From contig NZ_JACHYC010000002.1 of the NCBI RefSeq assembly GCF_014192575.1, positions 434,001-498,000 on the forward strand: 64,000 nt of DNA, in the 5' to 3' direction. Position 1 is the stretch's first letter, and every line of letters starts with the position of its first letter. Shown here in pieces: positions 41,808-53,291 of this stretch. The translations under genes were made by a program, and so were the position numbers. Origin of the DNA: Variovorax sp. Sphag1AA (lineage in GTDB: Bacteria > Pseudomonadota > Gammaproteobacteria > Burkholderiales > Burkholderiaceae_C). The notes beneath the pieces were generated by a model. The model did no database searches. It was not told where the DNA came from and saw only the letters and a program-made list of their open reading frames with translations.

Positions 41808-43208
41808 ATGGCTGACTTCAAGGAAATCTCCCCCAACGCTCCGGCGAACGAGAAGCTGCTCAACTGGGTCGACAACCGCTTCCCGCTGACCGCGCTCTGG
41901 AACGATCAGTGGGGCAAGTACTACGCGCCCAAGAACTTCAACATCTGGTACATCTTCGGCTCGCTCGCGATGCTGGTCCTCGTGATCCAGATCGTGACCG
42001 GCATCTTCCTGGTGATGCACTACAAGCCCGACGCCGCGCTCGCGTTCGCGTCGGTCGAGTACATCATGCGCGACGTGCCTTGGGGCTGGCTGATCCGGTA
42101 CATGCACTCGACGGGCGCCTCGGCGTTCTTCATCGTGGTGTACCTGCATATGTTCCGTGGGCTCATCTACGGCAGCTATCGCAAGCCACGCGAACTCATC
42201 TGGATCTTCGGTTGTGCGATCTTCCTGTGCCTGATGGCCGAAGCCTTCATGGGCTACCTGCTGCCATGGGGTCAGATGAGCTACTGGGGCGCGCAGGTGA
42301 TCGTCAACCTGTTCTCCGCCATTCCGTTCATCGGTCCGGACCTCGCGATCCTGATCCGTGGCGACTATGTGGTGAGCGATGCGACCCTCAACCGCTTCTT
42401 CAGCTTCCACGTCATCGCAGTGCCGTTGGTGCTGCTCGGCCTGGTGGTCGCTCACCTGATCGCGCTGCACGAAGTGGGTTCGAACAACCCTGACGGCATC
42501 GAGATCAAGGCCAAGCGCGGACCGGATGGTCATCCGCTGGACGGCATCCCGTCGCACCCGTACTACACGGTGCATGACATCTTCGGCACGGTCGTGTTCC
42601 TCACGATCTTCTCGGCGGTGATCTTCTTCGCGCCCGAGGCCGGCGGCTACTTCCTTGAGTACAACAACTTCATCCCCGCCGATTCGCTGAAGACGCCGAA
42701 TCACATCGCGCCGGTGTGGTACTTCACGCCGTTCTATTCGATGCTTCGCGCCATCACGAGCGAGATGATGTACGCGCTCATCGCGTGCGTGGTCGCCGGT
42801 GCTGTGTTCGGCGTGTGGAAGACGCGCATCCCTTCGATCTTCAAGGGCCTGATCGTGGTGGTGGCCGTCGGTGTCGCCGCGATGATGCTGTCGATCGACG
42901 CCAAGTTCTGGGGCGTGGTCGTAATGGGCGGCGCCGTCATCATCCTGTTCTTCCTGCCGTGGCTGGACCACAGCCCGGTGAAGTCGATCCGTTACCGTCC
43001 GGGTTGGCACAAGTACATGTACGGCATCTTCGTGATCAACTTCGTGGTGCTCGCCTATCTTGGTGTGCAGCCGCCGTCGCCCGTCGGCGAGCGTGTGTCG
43101 CAGGTCGGGACGCTCTTCTACTTCGCCTTCTTCCTGCTGATGCCGTGGTGGAGCCGTCTGGGCGAATTCAAGCCGGTCCCTGAGCGCGTGACCTTCGCTG
43201 CCCACTGA
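41808..43208 (+). CDS. petB: Cytochrome b subunit of the bc1 complex
   Basis: A 466-residue full-length cytochrome b with about eight or nine membrane helices. The haem-ligand histidines are in 'YMHSTGASAFFIVVYLHMFR' (~97-116) and 'FFSFHVIAVPLVLLGLVVAH' (~199-218). The Qo-site PEWY motif reads PVWY here ('HIAPVWYFTPFYSML', ~300-314), a variant known from beta- and gammaproteobacteria. The ATG at 41808 follows GAGGAG by nine bases. Confidence 0.96.
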   Translation: MADFKEISPNAPANEKLLNWVDNRFPLTALWNDQWGKYYAPKNFNIWYIFGSLAMLVLVIQIVTGIFLVMHYKPDAALAFASVEYIMRDVPWGWLIRYMHSTGASAFFIVVYLHMFRGLIYGSYRKPRELIWIFGCAIFLCLMAEAFMGYLLPWGQMSYWGAQVIVNLFSAIPFIGPDLAILIRGDYVVSDATLNRFFSFHVIAVPLVLLGLVVAHLIALHEVGSNNPDGIEIKAKRGPDGHPLDGIPSHPYYTVHDIFGTVVFLTIFSAVIFFAPEAGGYFLEYNNFIPADSLKTPNHIAPVWYFTPFYSMLRAITSEMMYALIACVVAGAVFGVWKTRIPSIFKGLIVVVAVGVAAMMLSIDAKFWGVVVMGGAVIILFFLPWLDHSPVKSIRYRPGWHKYMYGIFVINFVVLAYLGVQPPSPVGERVSQVGTLFYFAFFLLMPWWSRLGEFKPVPERVTFAAH

Positions 43209-43224
43209 CCGGGAGAACACAAGA

Positions 43225-43980
43225 ATGAAGAAACTGATCCTCACGTTGATCGCAGCGCTTGGTTTCGTGGTGGGCGCGCATGCCTCGGAAGAGGGCATCC
43301 CCTGGGACAAGGCCCCGAACCGCACGACCGACCTGGCGGCGCTGCAGAACGGCGCGAAGCTCTTCGTCAACTACTGCCTCAACTGCCATTCGGCGGCGTT
43401 CATGCGCTACAACCGGCTGCAGGACCTCGGCATCACCGAGCAGCAGATCAAGGACAACCTTCTGTTCACGACCGACAAGGTTGGTGAAACCATGAAGGCC
43501 AACATCGATCCGCGCCAGGCGAAGGAGTGGTTCGGCGGCATTCCGCCCGATCTGACGCTGGTTGCCCGGTCTCGCGCCGGCCACGGCGGCACTGGTGCGG
43601 ACTATCTCTACACCTATCTGCGCACCTTCTACCGCGACGAAACCAAAGCCACGGGCTGGAACAACCTCGCATTCCCGAGTGTCGCAATGCCCCACGTGCT
43701 GTGGGAGCTGCAGGGAGAACGCCGTCCGATTTTCGACAAGGTCGAATCCCACGGCCACGAGGTCGAGGTGTTCAAGGGCTGGGAGCAGATCACACCCGGT
43801 ACCATGACGCCGGTCCAGTATGACCAGGCCGTGGGCGATCTCGTCAGCTATATGCAATGGATGGCCGAGCCGGCGCAGAACACGCGCATCCGCGTGGGCG
43901 TCTGGGTGCTGCTGTTCCTTGTCATGGCAGTGGTCTTTGTTTGGCGCTTGAATGCCGCGTACTGGAAAGACGTCAAGTAA
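43225..43980 (+). CDS. petC: Cytochrome c1 subunit of the bc1 complex
   Basis: A 251-residue c-type cytochrome: signal peptide to about residue 20 (AHA-SE), a single CxxCH haem site 'NYCLNCHSA' (~50-58), 'WFGGIPPDLTLVARSR' (~103-118), and a C-terminal anchor helix (~225-243) followed by 'AYWKDVK'. It hands electrons to soluble cytochrome c. An intrinsic terminator follows 38 bases after the stop. Confidence 0.96.
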   Translation: MKKLILTLIAALGFVVGAHASEEGIPWDKAPNRTTDLAALQNGAKLFVNYCLNCHSAAFMRYNRLQDLGITEQQIKDNLLFTTDKVGETMKANIDPRQAKEWFGGIPPDLTLVARSRAGHGGTGADYLYTYLRTFYRDETKATGWNNLAFPSVAMPHVLWELQGERRPIFDKVESHGHEVEVFKGWEQITPGTMTPVQYDQAVGDLVSYMQWMAEPAQNTRIRVGVWVLLFLVMAVVFVWRLNAAYWKDVK

Positions 43981-44018
43981 CGCCATGCCGATCGGGTGCC
44001 TCGTGCGCCTGGTCCCGC

Positions 44019-44050
44019 AGAGTGGGTTGCGTACGCGACCCACTCTTTTT
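44019..44050 (+). terminator. Rho-independent terminator of petABC
   Basis: AGAGTGGGT (44019-44027) pairs perfectly with ACCCACTCT (44038-44046). An inner GCG/CGC stem follows after one T/G mismatch, and a five-T run ends at 44050. It separates petABC from sspAB. Confidence 0.85.
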
Positions 44051-44071
44051 GATTTTTAGGAGCCTTTCGCC

Positions 44072-44683
44072 ATGATGGTCTTGTATTCGGGAACGACCTG
44101 CCCTTTTTCTCACCGCTGCCGTTTCGTGCTGTTCGAAAAGGGCATGGATTTTGAGATTCGCGACGTCGATCTCTACAACAAGCCGGAAGACATCAGCGTG
44201 ATGAATCCGTACGGACAGGTGCCGATCCTCGTGGAACGCGACCTGATCCTGTACGAGTCGAACATCATCAACGAGTACATCGACGAGCGCTTCCCGCATC
44301 CCCAACTGATGCCGGGCGATCCGGTCGATCGCGCGCGTGTGCGCCTGTTCCTGCTCAACTTCGAGAAGGAGCTCTTTGTGCACGTCTCCACGCTCGAAAA
44401 CCGCAGCTCCAAGGGGAATGAGAAGGCCCTCGAAAAGGCTCGTTCGCACATCCGCGACCGTCTCACGCAGCTCGCACCGGTGTTCCTCAAGAACAAGTAC
44501 ATGCTGGGTGACAATTTCTCGATGCTCGACGTCGCGATTGCCCCTCTGCTTTGGCGCCTGGACTACTACGGTATCGACCTCAGCAAGAACGCGGCGCCGC
44601 TTTTGAAGTACGCTGAGCGAATCTTTTCCCGTCCGGCCTACATCGAAGCACTGACCCCATCCGAAAAGGTCATGCGGAAGTGA
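44072..44683 (+). CDS. sspA: Stringent starvation protein A (GST-fold RNA polymerase-associated protein)
   Basis: A 203-residue glutathione-S-transferase-fold protein. 'LYSGTTCPFSHRCRFVLFEK' type N-terminus (~4-23), 'NPYGQVPILVERDLILYES' (~48-66) and 'PHPQLMPGDPVDRARVR' (~78-94) match SspA, which binds RNA polymerase sigma-70 holoenzyme in enterobacteria. Two adjacent ATGs (44072 and 44075) are possible starts. sspAB next to petABC is conserved in beta- and gammaproteobacteria. Confidence 0.93.
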   Translation: MMVLYSGTTCPFSHRCRFVLFEKGMDFEIRDVDLYNKPEDISVMNPYGQVPILVERDLILYESNIINEYIDERFPHPQLMPGDPVDRARVRLFLLNFEKELFVHVSTLENRSSKGNEKALEKARSHIRDRLTQLAPVFLKNKYMLGDNFSMLDVAIAPLLWRLDYYGIDLSKNAAPLLKYAERIFSRPAYIEALTPSEKVMRK

Positions 44684-44702
44684 AACGCTGGCGCAGCCGG
44701 TC

Positions 44703-45278
44703 ATGATCAACGCGCTCGAATCGTCCTCGACACGCCCGTATCTCATTCGGGCGCTTTATGAATGGTGCACGGACAACGGCTTCACGCCGTATGTTGCGGT
44801 GCAGGTCGACGACACGGTCCAGGTCCCGCGCGAGTACGTCAAGAACGGCGAGATCGTGCTGAACATCAGCTTCGACGCGACGAGCTCGCTGAATCTCGGC
44901 AACGAGTTCATCGAATTCAAGGCGCGTTTCGCGGGCACGGCCCGGGAGATCATCGTTCCAGTCAGCCGCGTGATCGCCATCTATGCGCGCGAGAACGGGC
45001 AGGGGATGGCGTTTCCGGCACCGGTGCCGGTTCAGTCGCCCGAGGGAAATCAGGCCGCCGTGCCGTCGGTTCCAGCGCCTGCTTCGGCATCGCCGCGCAC
45101 GCCATTGCGCGATGCCACGCGAGGTGCGGAAGGTGATCCTGGGCGCGTCGTCCATCTCGTTACTGGCGAGGGTGCCGAGGAAACCGTGGAGGCCGGCTCT
45201 GCGCCGACCCCTTCGGAGGATCCGCCGCGGCCACCTTCTGGCGGCGGCTCCCGGCCATCGCTGAAGCGGATCAAGTGA
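44703..45278 (+). CDS. sspB: ClpXP protease specificity-enhancing factor SspB
   Basis: A 191-residue adaptor that delivers ssrA-tagged proteins to ClpXP. The N-terminal folded domain shows 'RPYLIRALYEWCTDNGFTPY' (~11-30) and 'EIVLNISFDATSSLNLGN' (~53-70). It is followed by a long Pro/Ala/Ser-rich linker (~105-180) and a basic C-terminal tail ('RPSLKRIK') of the kind that docks on the ClpX N-domain. It follows sspA after 19 bases. Confidence 0.93.
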   Translation: MINALESSSTRPYLIRALYEWCTDNGFTPYVAVQVDDTVQVPREYVKNGEIVLNISFDATSSLNLGNEFIEFKARFAGTAREIIVPVSRVIAIYARENGQGMAFPAPVPVQSPEGNQAAVPSVPAPASASPRTPLRDATRGAEGDPGRVVHLVTGEGAEETVEAGSAPTPSEDPPRPPSGGGSRPSLKRIK

Positions 45279-45317
45279 GATTGGCGCGAGTCGCCGGTCG
45301 CTAGAATCCCATACTTC

Positions 45318-45393
45318 GCCGCTTTAGCTCAGTTGGTAGAGCAACCGCCTTGTAAGCGGTAGGTCGTCAGTTCGATTCCGACAAGCGGCACCA
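45318..45393 (+). tRNA. tRNA-Thr (UGU)
   Basis: A 76-base cloverleaf with encoded CCA. The acceptor stem is GCCGCTT/AAGCGGC with discriminator A. The anticodon loop CTTGTAA carries TGT between ACCGC/GCGGT stems, and the T-loop is TTCGATT. It reads ACA codons. It lies between sspB and a strong terminator. Confidence 0.97.
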
Positions 45394-45399
45394 CTCACA

Positions 45400-45430
45400 A
45401 GCCCCGGGCAGCAATGCCCAGGGCTTTTTT
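45400..45430 (+). terminator. Rho-independent terminator after tRNA-Thr
   Basis: AGCCCCGGGC (45400-45409) pairs with GCCCAGGGCT (45416-45425) with one C/A mismatch. The loop is six bases and the stem is followed by a T-run to 45430. It starts 7 bases after the tRNA CCA end and may serve sspAB and the tRNA together. Confidence 0.85.
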
Positions 45431-45454
45431 CGTTGCTGGCGTGGCGCGTTTCCG

Positions 45455-45760
45455 TCAGCTTCGCGTCTGGATCTTGATGCGGAGCGTGGTTACATGCCAG
45501 CCGCGCGACTTCAGACGCGACAGGAACGTGGGGGTCAGTTGGCGCAGCTTGGCAGCCGCAGCGTTGCCGGTGACAAGCACGCACCAGACGTCATCTTCCG
45601 CGGGGCCTGCCTTAACGCTCTGGCGCAACTCGGCGGGGATCAAATCGACGATGGCCGCGAGCCTTTCGGCCGCGTCACGTGCTCGCGCCGCAAGGCTCGC
45701 GAGGGTCGGCGACTCCTCCGTGGCCTGGAAGACGGAGACGGCATTGAAGCGGCGATTCAT
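45455..45760 (-). CDS. DciA-like protein (DUF721)
   Basis: A 101-residue protein resembling the DUF721/DciA family: an N-terminal helical segment ('LASLAARARDAAERLAAIVD') and a C-terminal KH-like part ('WCVLVTGNAAAAKLRQLTP', 'LKSRGWHVTTLRIKIQ'). DciA proteins load the replicative helicase DnaB in bacteria that lack DnaC. It is divergent from secA, an arrangement I recall from other Burkholderiales. It is short for the family, and the match is by pattern only. Confidence 0.65.
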   Translation of the reverse strand: MNRRFNAVSVFQATEESPTLASLAARARDAAERLAAIVDLIPAELRQSVKAGPAEDDVWCVLVTGNAAAAKLRQLTPTFLSRLKSRGWHVTTLRIKIQTRS

Positions 45761-45935
45761 AGGAAAGTTCTGAAATCAGGGAATCAAACAAGAGGGCTAA
45801 AATGTGCGGTTTGCCGGCAATCCTGCAAAGCCAATTGGCTTGTATTGCAGCAAAGCGCGCCCAAGTTCCTTCTCGTCTATCTTAGGGATTTCGGTCGAAG
45901 CGTCCGCGTCAGCGAGTGTGCTTCGATCTCTATTC

Positions 45936-48713
<2,778 letters not shown>

Positions 48714-48735
48714 TATTCATCAGCAGGACATCGCC

Positions 48736-49965
48736 ATGCCCGTGAATCTTTCCGCTCCCGATCCCGCCGCCCTGCACGCAGTACCAGGTGTTCGTATCGG
48801 CGTCGCCGAAGCCGGCGTACGCAAAGTCAACCGCAAAGACCTCACTGTCGTGCTGATCGACGAAGGTGCCGCGGTGGGCGGCGTGTTCACGCAGAACCGC
48901 TTCTGCGCGGCGCCGGTCCAGGTCTGCCGCGATCACCTTGCCCGTAACCTCGGCATCCGGGCGATGGTAATCAACACCGGCAATGCGAACGCGGGCACCG
49001 GGGAAGACGGTCTGGCGCGCACGCGGGCAACCTGTATCGCGCTGGCACGCAAGCTGAACCTGGCGCCCGAGCAGATCCTGCCGTTCTCCACTGGCGTGAT
49101 CATGGAGCCGCTGCCGATCGACAGGATTGAAGCAGGACTGCCGGCAGCGCTCGCCGACGCATCGCCTAGCCACTGGGCGCGAGCCGCCGAGGGCATCATG
49201 ACGACGGATACCGTGCCCAAGGCCTTCAGCCAGCAGGTGCAGATCGACGGCGCGACCGTCACGATCACCGGCATCAGCAAGGGCGCCGGCATGATTCGTC
49301 CGAACATGGCCACCATGCTTGGGTTCATGGCGACCGACGCGAAGATCGATCCGTCGTTGATCCAGCCGCTTTCGAAGGCGCTGGCAGATGCATCGTTCAA
49401 CCGTGTCACGATCGACGGCGATACGTCGACCAACGACTCCTTCGTTGTCATCGCTACCCAGAAGGCGTCGCATCCGACGATCACCTCGCTTGAATCAATC
49501 GCCGGCCAGGCGCTGCTCCAGGCCATGCAGAACGTGGCCCGTCAGCTTGCGCAGGCGATCGTGCGCGACGGTGAAGGGGCGACCAAGTTCATCACCGTTC
49601 GCGTCGAAGGCGGCCGTGACGATGCCGAGTGCCGGCAGGTCGCTTACGCAGTCGCGCATTCGCCTCTGGTGAAGACCGCGTTCTACGCGAGCGACCCGAA
49701 CCTGGGTCGCATCCTCGCGGCCGTCGGCTATGCCGGTATTGCAGACCTCGATCAGACGGGCATCGATCTCTATCTGGACGACGTGCACGTCGCAGTGAAG
49801 GGCGGCCGGAATCCGTCCTATCGCGAGGAAGATGGACAGCGGGTCATGAAGCAGAGCGAGATCACTGTTCGCATTGCGCTCGGTCGGGGCAATGCCGCGG
49901 ACACCGTCTGGACTTGCGACCTGAGCCACGACTACGTCTCGATCAACGCCGATTACCGCTCATGA
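48736..49965 (+). CDS. argJ: Bifunctional glutamate N-acetyltransferase / amino-acid acetyltransferase
   Basis: A 409-residue ArgJ cycling acetyl groups between acetylornithine and glutamate in arginine synthesis. The autoproteolysis site is the Ala-Thr in '[13 protein letters not shown]' (Thr193 becomes the nucleophile of the beta chain). '[11 protein letters not shown]' and '[12 protein letters not shown]' (~79-90) lie in the alpha chain. The ATG at 48736 comes 22 bases after secA. The stop overlaps the next gene (ATGA). Confidence 0.96.
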   Translation: MPVNLSAPDPAALHAVPGVRIGVAEAGVRKVNRKDLTVVLIDEGAAVGGVFTQNRFCAAPVQVCRDHLARNLGIRAMVINTGNANAGTGEDGLARTRATCIALARKLNLAPEQILPFSTGVIMEPLPIDRIEAGLPAALADASPSHWARAAEGIMTTDTVPKAFSQQVQIDGATVTITGISKGAGMIRPNMATMLGFMATDAKIDPSLIQPLSKALADASFNRVTIDGDTSTNDSFVVIATQKASHPTITSLESIAGQALLQAMQNVARQLAQAIVRDGEGATKFITVRVEGGRDDAECRQVAYAVAHSPLVKTAFYASDPNLGRILAAVGYAGIADLDQTGIDLYLDDVHVAVKGGRNPSYREEDGQRVMKQSEITVRIALGRGNAADTVWTCDLSHDYVSINADYRS

Positions 49966-50831
49966 ACGAGAAGTTCGAGCGTCTGATCGAGCGCGCCGAA
50001 CAGCTGATCGGCCGGATCGAATCGATTCTTCCGCAGCCGCTGGCTGCGCCCGCCGACTGGAATGCTTCCATTGCCTGGCGCTATCGCCGCCGCAGCTCCG
50101 GCCATGGGACGCTGGAGCCAATCCGGCATGTCGCGTCAATGCCGCTGGACGCGTTGAAGGAAATCGACGTCCAGAAGGAAAAGATCGAGCGCAACACGCG
50201 TCAGTTTGTCGAAGGCAAGCCGGCCAACAACGTTCTCCTGACTGGTGCACGCGGCACCGGCAAGTCGTCGTTGATCCGAGCCTGTCTCCAGGCCTATGCC
50301 CCGCAGGGGCTGCGTCTGATCGAGGTCGACAAGGCGGAGCTGATCGACCTGCCGGACATCGTCGAGGTGGTTTCCAATCGGCCAGAGAAATTCATCGTCT
50401 TCAGCGATGACCTGAGCTTTGATGAAGGCGAACCTGGCTACAAGGCGCTCAAGTCGATCCTCGACGGTTCCGTGGCTGCGGCGACGCCGAATGTGCTGAT
50501 CTACGCGACCAGCAATCGGCGGCACCTGCTGCCCGAATACATGAAGGACAACCTCAGCTATACCCATACAGAGGACGGCGAGGTGCACCCTGGCGAGGTG
50601 ATCGAGGAGAAGATTTCCTTGTCCGAGCGCTTCGGTCTTTGGGTGAGCTTCTATCCATTCACGCAGAACGAATACCTCACGATCGTCGCGCAGTGGCTGT
50701 CGTCATTCGGGGTGGACGCCAAGGCGATCGAGGCAGCCCGACCCGAAGCGCTCGTATGGGCGCTCGAGCGCGGATCGCGCAGCGGGCGCGTGGCCTATCA
50801 GTTTGCCCGTGACTACGCGGGTCGCAGCTGA
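49962..50831 (+). CDS. AAA-type ATP-binding protein, DUF815 family
   Basis: A 289-residue P-loop ATPase. Walker A is '[13 protein letters not shown]' (~93-105), a Walker B-like segment is '[14 protein letters not shown]' (~144-157) and sensor-like '[15 protein letters not shown]' (~177-191) follows. It matches the DUF815 family, whose role is unknown. It is translationally coupled to argJ and lies four bases before the NUDIX gene; I recall the secA-argJ-DUF815-NUDIX order from other betaproteobacteria. Confidence 0.9.
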   Translation: MNEKFERLIERAEQLIGRIESILPQPLAAPADWNASIAWRYRRRSSGHGTLEPIRHVASMPLDALKEIDVQKEKIERNTRQFVEGKPANNVLLTGARGTGKSSLIRACLQAYAPQGLRLIEVDKAELIDLPDIVEVVSNRPEKFIVFSDDLSFDEGEPGYKALKSILDGSVAAATPNVLIYATSNRRHLLPEYMKDNLSYTHTEDGEVHPGEVIEEKISLSERFGLWVSFYPFTQNEYLTIVAQWLSSFGVDAKAIEAARPEALVWALERGSRSGRVAYQFARDYAGRS

Positions 50832-50835
50832 CACG

Positions 50836-51270
50836 ATGAACGCACCTCGAAAGCACACGGAGGTTGCGGTTGGCATCCTCATTCGCGGAGACGACGCGCT
50901 CCTGCTTTCCACGCGGCCTGAAGGCAAGCCCTACGCGGGATACTGGGAGTTTCCGGGCGGGAAGATCGAAGCCGGCGAAACGGTCGAGCAGGCGCTGCGG
51001 CGCGAGTTGCACGAGGAACTCGGCATCACCATCGCTGGCGCCGACGTGTGGAAGGTGACCGAGCACGACTATCCCCACGCCTTGGTTCGCCTGCACTGGT
51101 GCAAGGTGACCGACTGGTCCGGCGATTTCGAGATGCGCGAAGGACAGGCGATGTGCTGGCAGCAATTACCCCTCGATGTATCGCCGGTGTTGCCGGGCGC
51201 GCTCCCGGTCTTGGCATGGCTTGCCGAAGAGCGCGGACTGCCGGTCTCGGTTGTCACGTCGGCGGCGTAA
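50836..51270 (+). CDS. NUDIX hydrolase, MutT-like
   Basis: A 144-residue NUDIX protein. The Nudix box 'GGKIEAGETVEQALRREL' with 'HEELGI' (~40-63) has all key acidic residues. Length and the 'GYWEFPGGK' lead-in fit MutT (8-oxo-dGTP diphosphatase). The substrate is inferred from family resemblance only. It ends eight bases from the convergent yacG. Confidence 0.88.
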   Translation: MNAPRKHTEVAVGILIRGDDALLLSTRPEGKPYAGYWEFPGGKIEAGETVEQALRRELHEELGITIAGADVWKVTEHDYPHALVRLHWCKVTDWSGDFEMREGQAMCWQQLPLDVSPVLPGALPVLAWLAEERGLPVSVVTSAA

Positions 51271-51278
51271 GCGGGCCT

Positions 51279-51494
51279 CTACTGGCGCTTGGGATCGCCA
51301 AACGGGTCATCGTCCGGCGGTGACTCTGCCGGCACCCTGAATTCCTCGCTCGCCCAGGCGCCCAGGTCGATCCCCTTGCAGCGCGCACTACAAAAAGGTC
51401 GATAGGGGTTGCTTGCGGCGTAAACGCTGTCGTTCCCACATGCTGGGCATTTGACGATGCGTTCGCCGATCGGAGAGGGCGAATCGGTGCTCAT
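51279..51494 (-). CDS. yacG: DNA gyrase inhibitor YacG
   Basis: A 71-residue zinc protein with the four-cysteine site 'VKCPACG' and '[14 protein letters not shown]', and an acidic C-terminal tail. In E. coli YacG binds GyrB and inhibits gyrase. The start overlaps the zapD stop (ATGA). coaE-zapD-yacG is the canonical order, here interrupted between coaE and zapD. Confidence 0.93.
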   Translation of the reverse strand: MSTDSPSPIGERIVKCPACGNDSVYAASNPYRPFCSARCKGIDLGAWASEEFRVPAESPPDDDPFGDPKRQ

Positions 51495-52246
51495 GCGCAG
51501 AGCGTCAGTTCGAACGGAGTGTCCTCGACGCTCTGGTGGAGTCGGTCATCGGCTTCCTGCCGCATGAGCCGGACCGAAACCATCAGGCGGTTGCCGCTGA
51601 TTTCAGGGATGAGCCCCAGTTTCGGGTCGATGCGCAGGCGCAGCAATTGAAAGCTCCGGCCTTGCGGCAACGCTTGCTGAAATTGCCCTTTCGATGCCAT
51701 GACCTTGTAGGGGACATCCGCATCGCGCAGGAGTTTCAGCAGCAGATAGATCGACTCCGCCAATGGCGCAAGCGTCGACGACCAGCGTTCGAGGTCGGCG
51801 CGTCGATCGTTGGAGCGACGGTTCTGCCAAGCGTAGTAGGCCGGCAGGTCGAACTCGCACGTCCCGCCGGGAATGCTCGCGCGGCTGCGAATGCTCATCA
51901 GCCATTCGTTCTCTGTGAGAGCCTGCCCGGCCTTGCCCGGTACAGTATTCAGCGTATTGAAGTTGCTTTCGAGCTTGCTGACGACCTGATCGAGCACCGT
52001 CTCTGCGATCGCGGGATTGCCGCGATAACTGTTGAACACGTTCTTGTGCTTGTCGAGGTCTCTCAGCACGTCGGCCTTGAGGTCGGCGCGTGCTGCCACA
52101 TCCATGATCTCGAAGATCGTGACGAGCGCATAGTGATGCAGCAGCGGCGAATCGGCCGGCACCAGCTCGCCGAGACGGCGGAACAAGTGCTCCAGCCGCA
52201 GATAGGTCCGGATGCGCTCGTTGAATGGGTACTCGTAAAGGATCAC
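51491..52246 (-). CDS. zapD: Cell division protein ZapD
   Basis: A 251-residue protein of the DUF1342/ZapD family. '[20 protein letters not shown]' (~3-22), '[14 protein letters not shown]' (~76-89) and '[17 protein letters not shown]' (~127-143) are conserved. ZapD crosslinks FtsZ filaments at the division ring. It lies 30 bases after the SGNH gene on the same strand. Confidence 0.94.
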   Translation of the reverse strand: MILYEYPFNERIRTYLRLEHLFRRLGELVPADSPLLHHYALVTIFEIMDVAARADLKADVLRDLDKHKNVFNSYRGNPAIAETVLDQVVSKLESNFNTLNTVPGKAGQALTENEWLMSIRSRASIPGGTCEFDLPAYYAWQNRRSNDRRADLERWSSTLAPLAESIYLLLKLLRDADVPYKVMASKGQFQQALPQGRSFQLLRLRIDPKLGLIPEISGNRLMVSVRLMRQEADDRLHQSVEDTPFELTLCA

Positions 52247-52276
52247 GCGTGACGGCTTCCGGTGAGGATCATAGCC

Positions 52277-53290
52277 TCAAGAAGGCTTCGCGGGAGGCTG
52301 CGGAATGATCTTGCGGACAGCGCCCAGCATGAGATCGCCGAGTGCGAGTTGTCCGTGCATCGACAGGTGCGTGTCGTTGGGGAAGTAGAAGTCCCGGATT
52401 TTGGATTTCTGCTCTTTGGCGAACGTGAAAAGGTCCGGCCCGAGGCCTGCGTTCGCAAGAGCGGTCACAAAATCTTTCGAGTGGTCCGGCATGACGTAGG
52501 TGGTCGTCTTGTTGGGGATCACCATCCACATGATGGACCGGGCGCGATGCGCTTCCGAGAATGCGCGCATCTGTGCGACGTGCTCGGCCGTGAGTTCGCC
52601 GTTGTCGTCATCGTCCTTGAAGAAAAGCACCTTGCTGCAGAAGCGATTGCTGAACATCGAGCAGCCATCGGGCACCGGACGGATCCAGGTCTCCTTCGCA
52701 GCGAGCGTCGGCCCCTCGGTCTTCTTCGCCGCTTGCGTGTTGCGGTAAGTGATGTAGCCCGAGGTGAGCTTGGCCTTCCAGTTGAGGGCGAAGCCTGGCA
52801 CATGCTCAGGCGACTCGAAGAAGGGCTCGGTCCGCGACTCGGGCGGCTTGCTCATTGCCTTGCACTTCTGCGTATTGGCCAGGCGGTCGGCGAGAAGACG
52901 CTCGACGCTCTCGATCACTACCAGCTTGCCTTTGAAGCCTGCGCGATCGAGCCATTCGTCGAAATCGTCGCAAAGCGCTTCCTGGAACTCGCCCCAGAAG
53001 ATCGTTGAGATGCGGTAACCCTGCTTCTGCAGCACGGACTGCCAGCGGTGCGTCATGGAGAAGCTGTCCCCGATCACGAGGATGTCTGCTTCGTTGATCG
53101 GCGAGGCATGAAGGTACTTCCGCTCGACATGCGGCGGCTCCAGCTGCCAGCCGAATTCATAGTCCGAGACCAACCCGATCCGCGACAGATCGCCGTAGGG
53201 AATTGGCGTGTTCAACGTGACGATCAGCATGGCAACGATCACAGCGAAGCCAGCTGTGAAGACTTGCAGCCAGAGTTTTGCGGGCGTCAT
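52277..53290 (-). CDS. SGNH/AlgX-AlgJ-like protein, partner of an MBOAT acyltransferase
   Basis: A 337-residue protein with an N-terminal membrane anchor or uncleaved signal (~8-28) and an exported SGNH-type domain. Block I is 'VIGDSFSMTHRW' with Ser76, and the Asp/His pair is Asp306 and His308 in 'FPNDTHLSMHG', as in alginate O-acetyltransferases AlgJ/AlgX. An acidic run DDDDNGE lies at ~225-231. It starts one base after the MBOAT stop, so the two act together: MBOAT moves acyl groups across the membrane and the SGNH protein transfers them. The acceptor is unknown. There is no alginate or cellulose gene nearby. Confidence 0.78.
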   Translation of the reverse strand: MTPAKLWLQVFTAGFAVIVAMLIVTLNTPIPYGDLSRIGLVSDYEFGWQLEPPHVERKYLHASPINEADILVIGDSFSMTHRWQSVLQKQGYRISTIFWGEFQEALCDDFDEWLDRAGFKGKLVVIESVERLLADRLANTQKCKAMSKPPESRTEPFFESPEHVPGFALNWKAKLTSGYITYRNTQAAKKTEGPTLAAKETWIRPVPDGCSMFSNRFCSKVLFFKDDDDNGELTAEHVAQMRAFSEAHRARSIMWMVIPNKTTTYVMPDHSKDFVTALANAGLGPDLFTFAKEQKSKIRDFYFPNDTHLSMHGQLALGDLMLGAVRKIIPQPPAKPS

Positions 53291-53291
53291 A

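Noticed and set aside
45804..45935. 44-residue N-terminal extension of SecA
   Set aside because: SecA proteins begin at the conserved region coded from 45936; the extension has no conserved residues.
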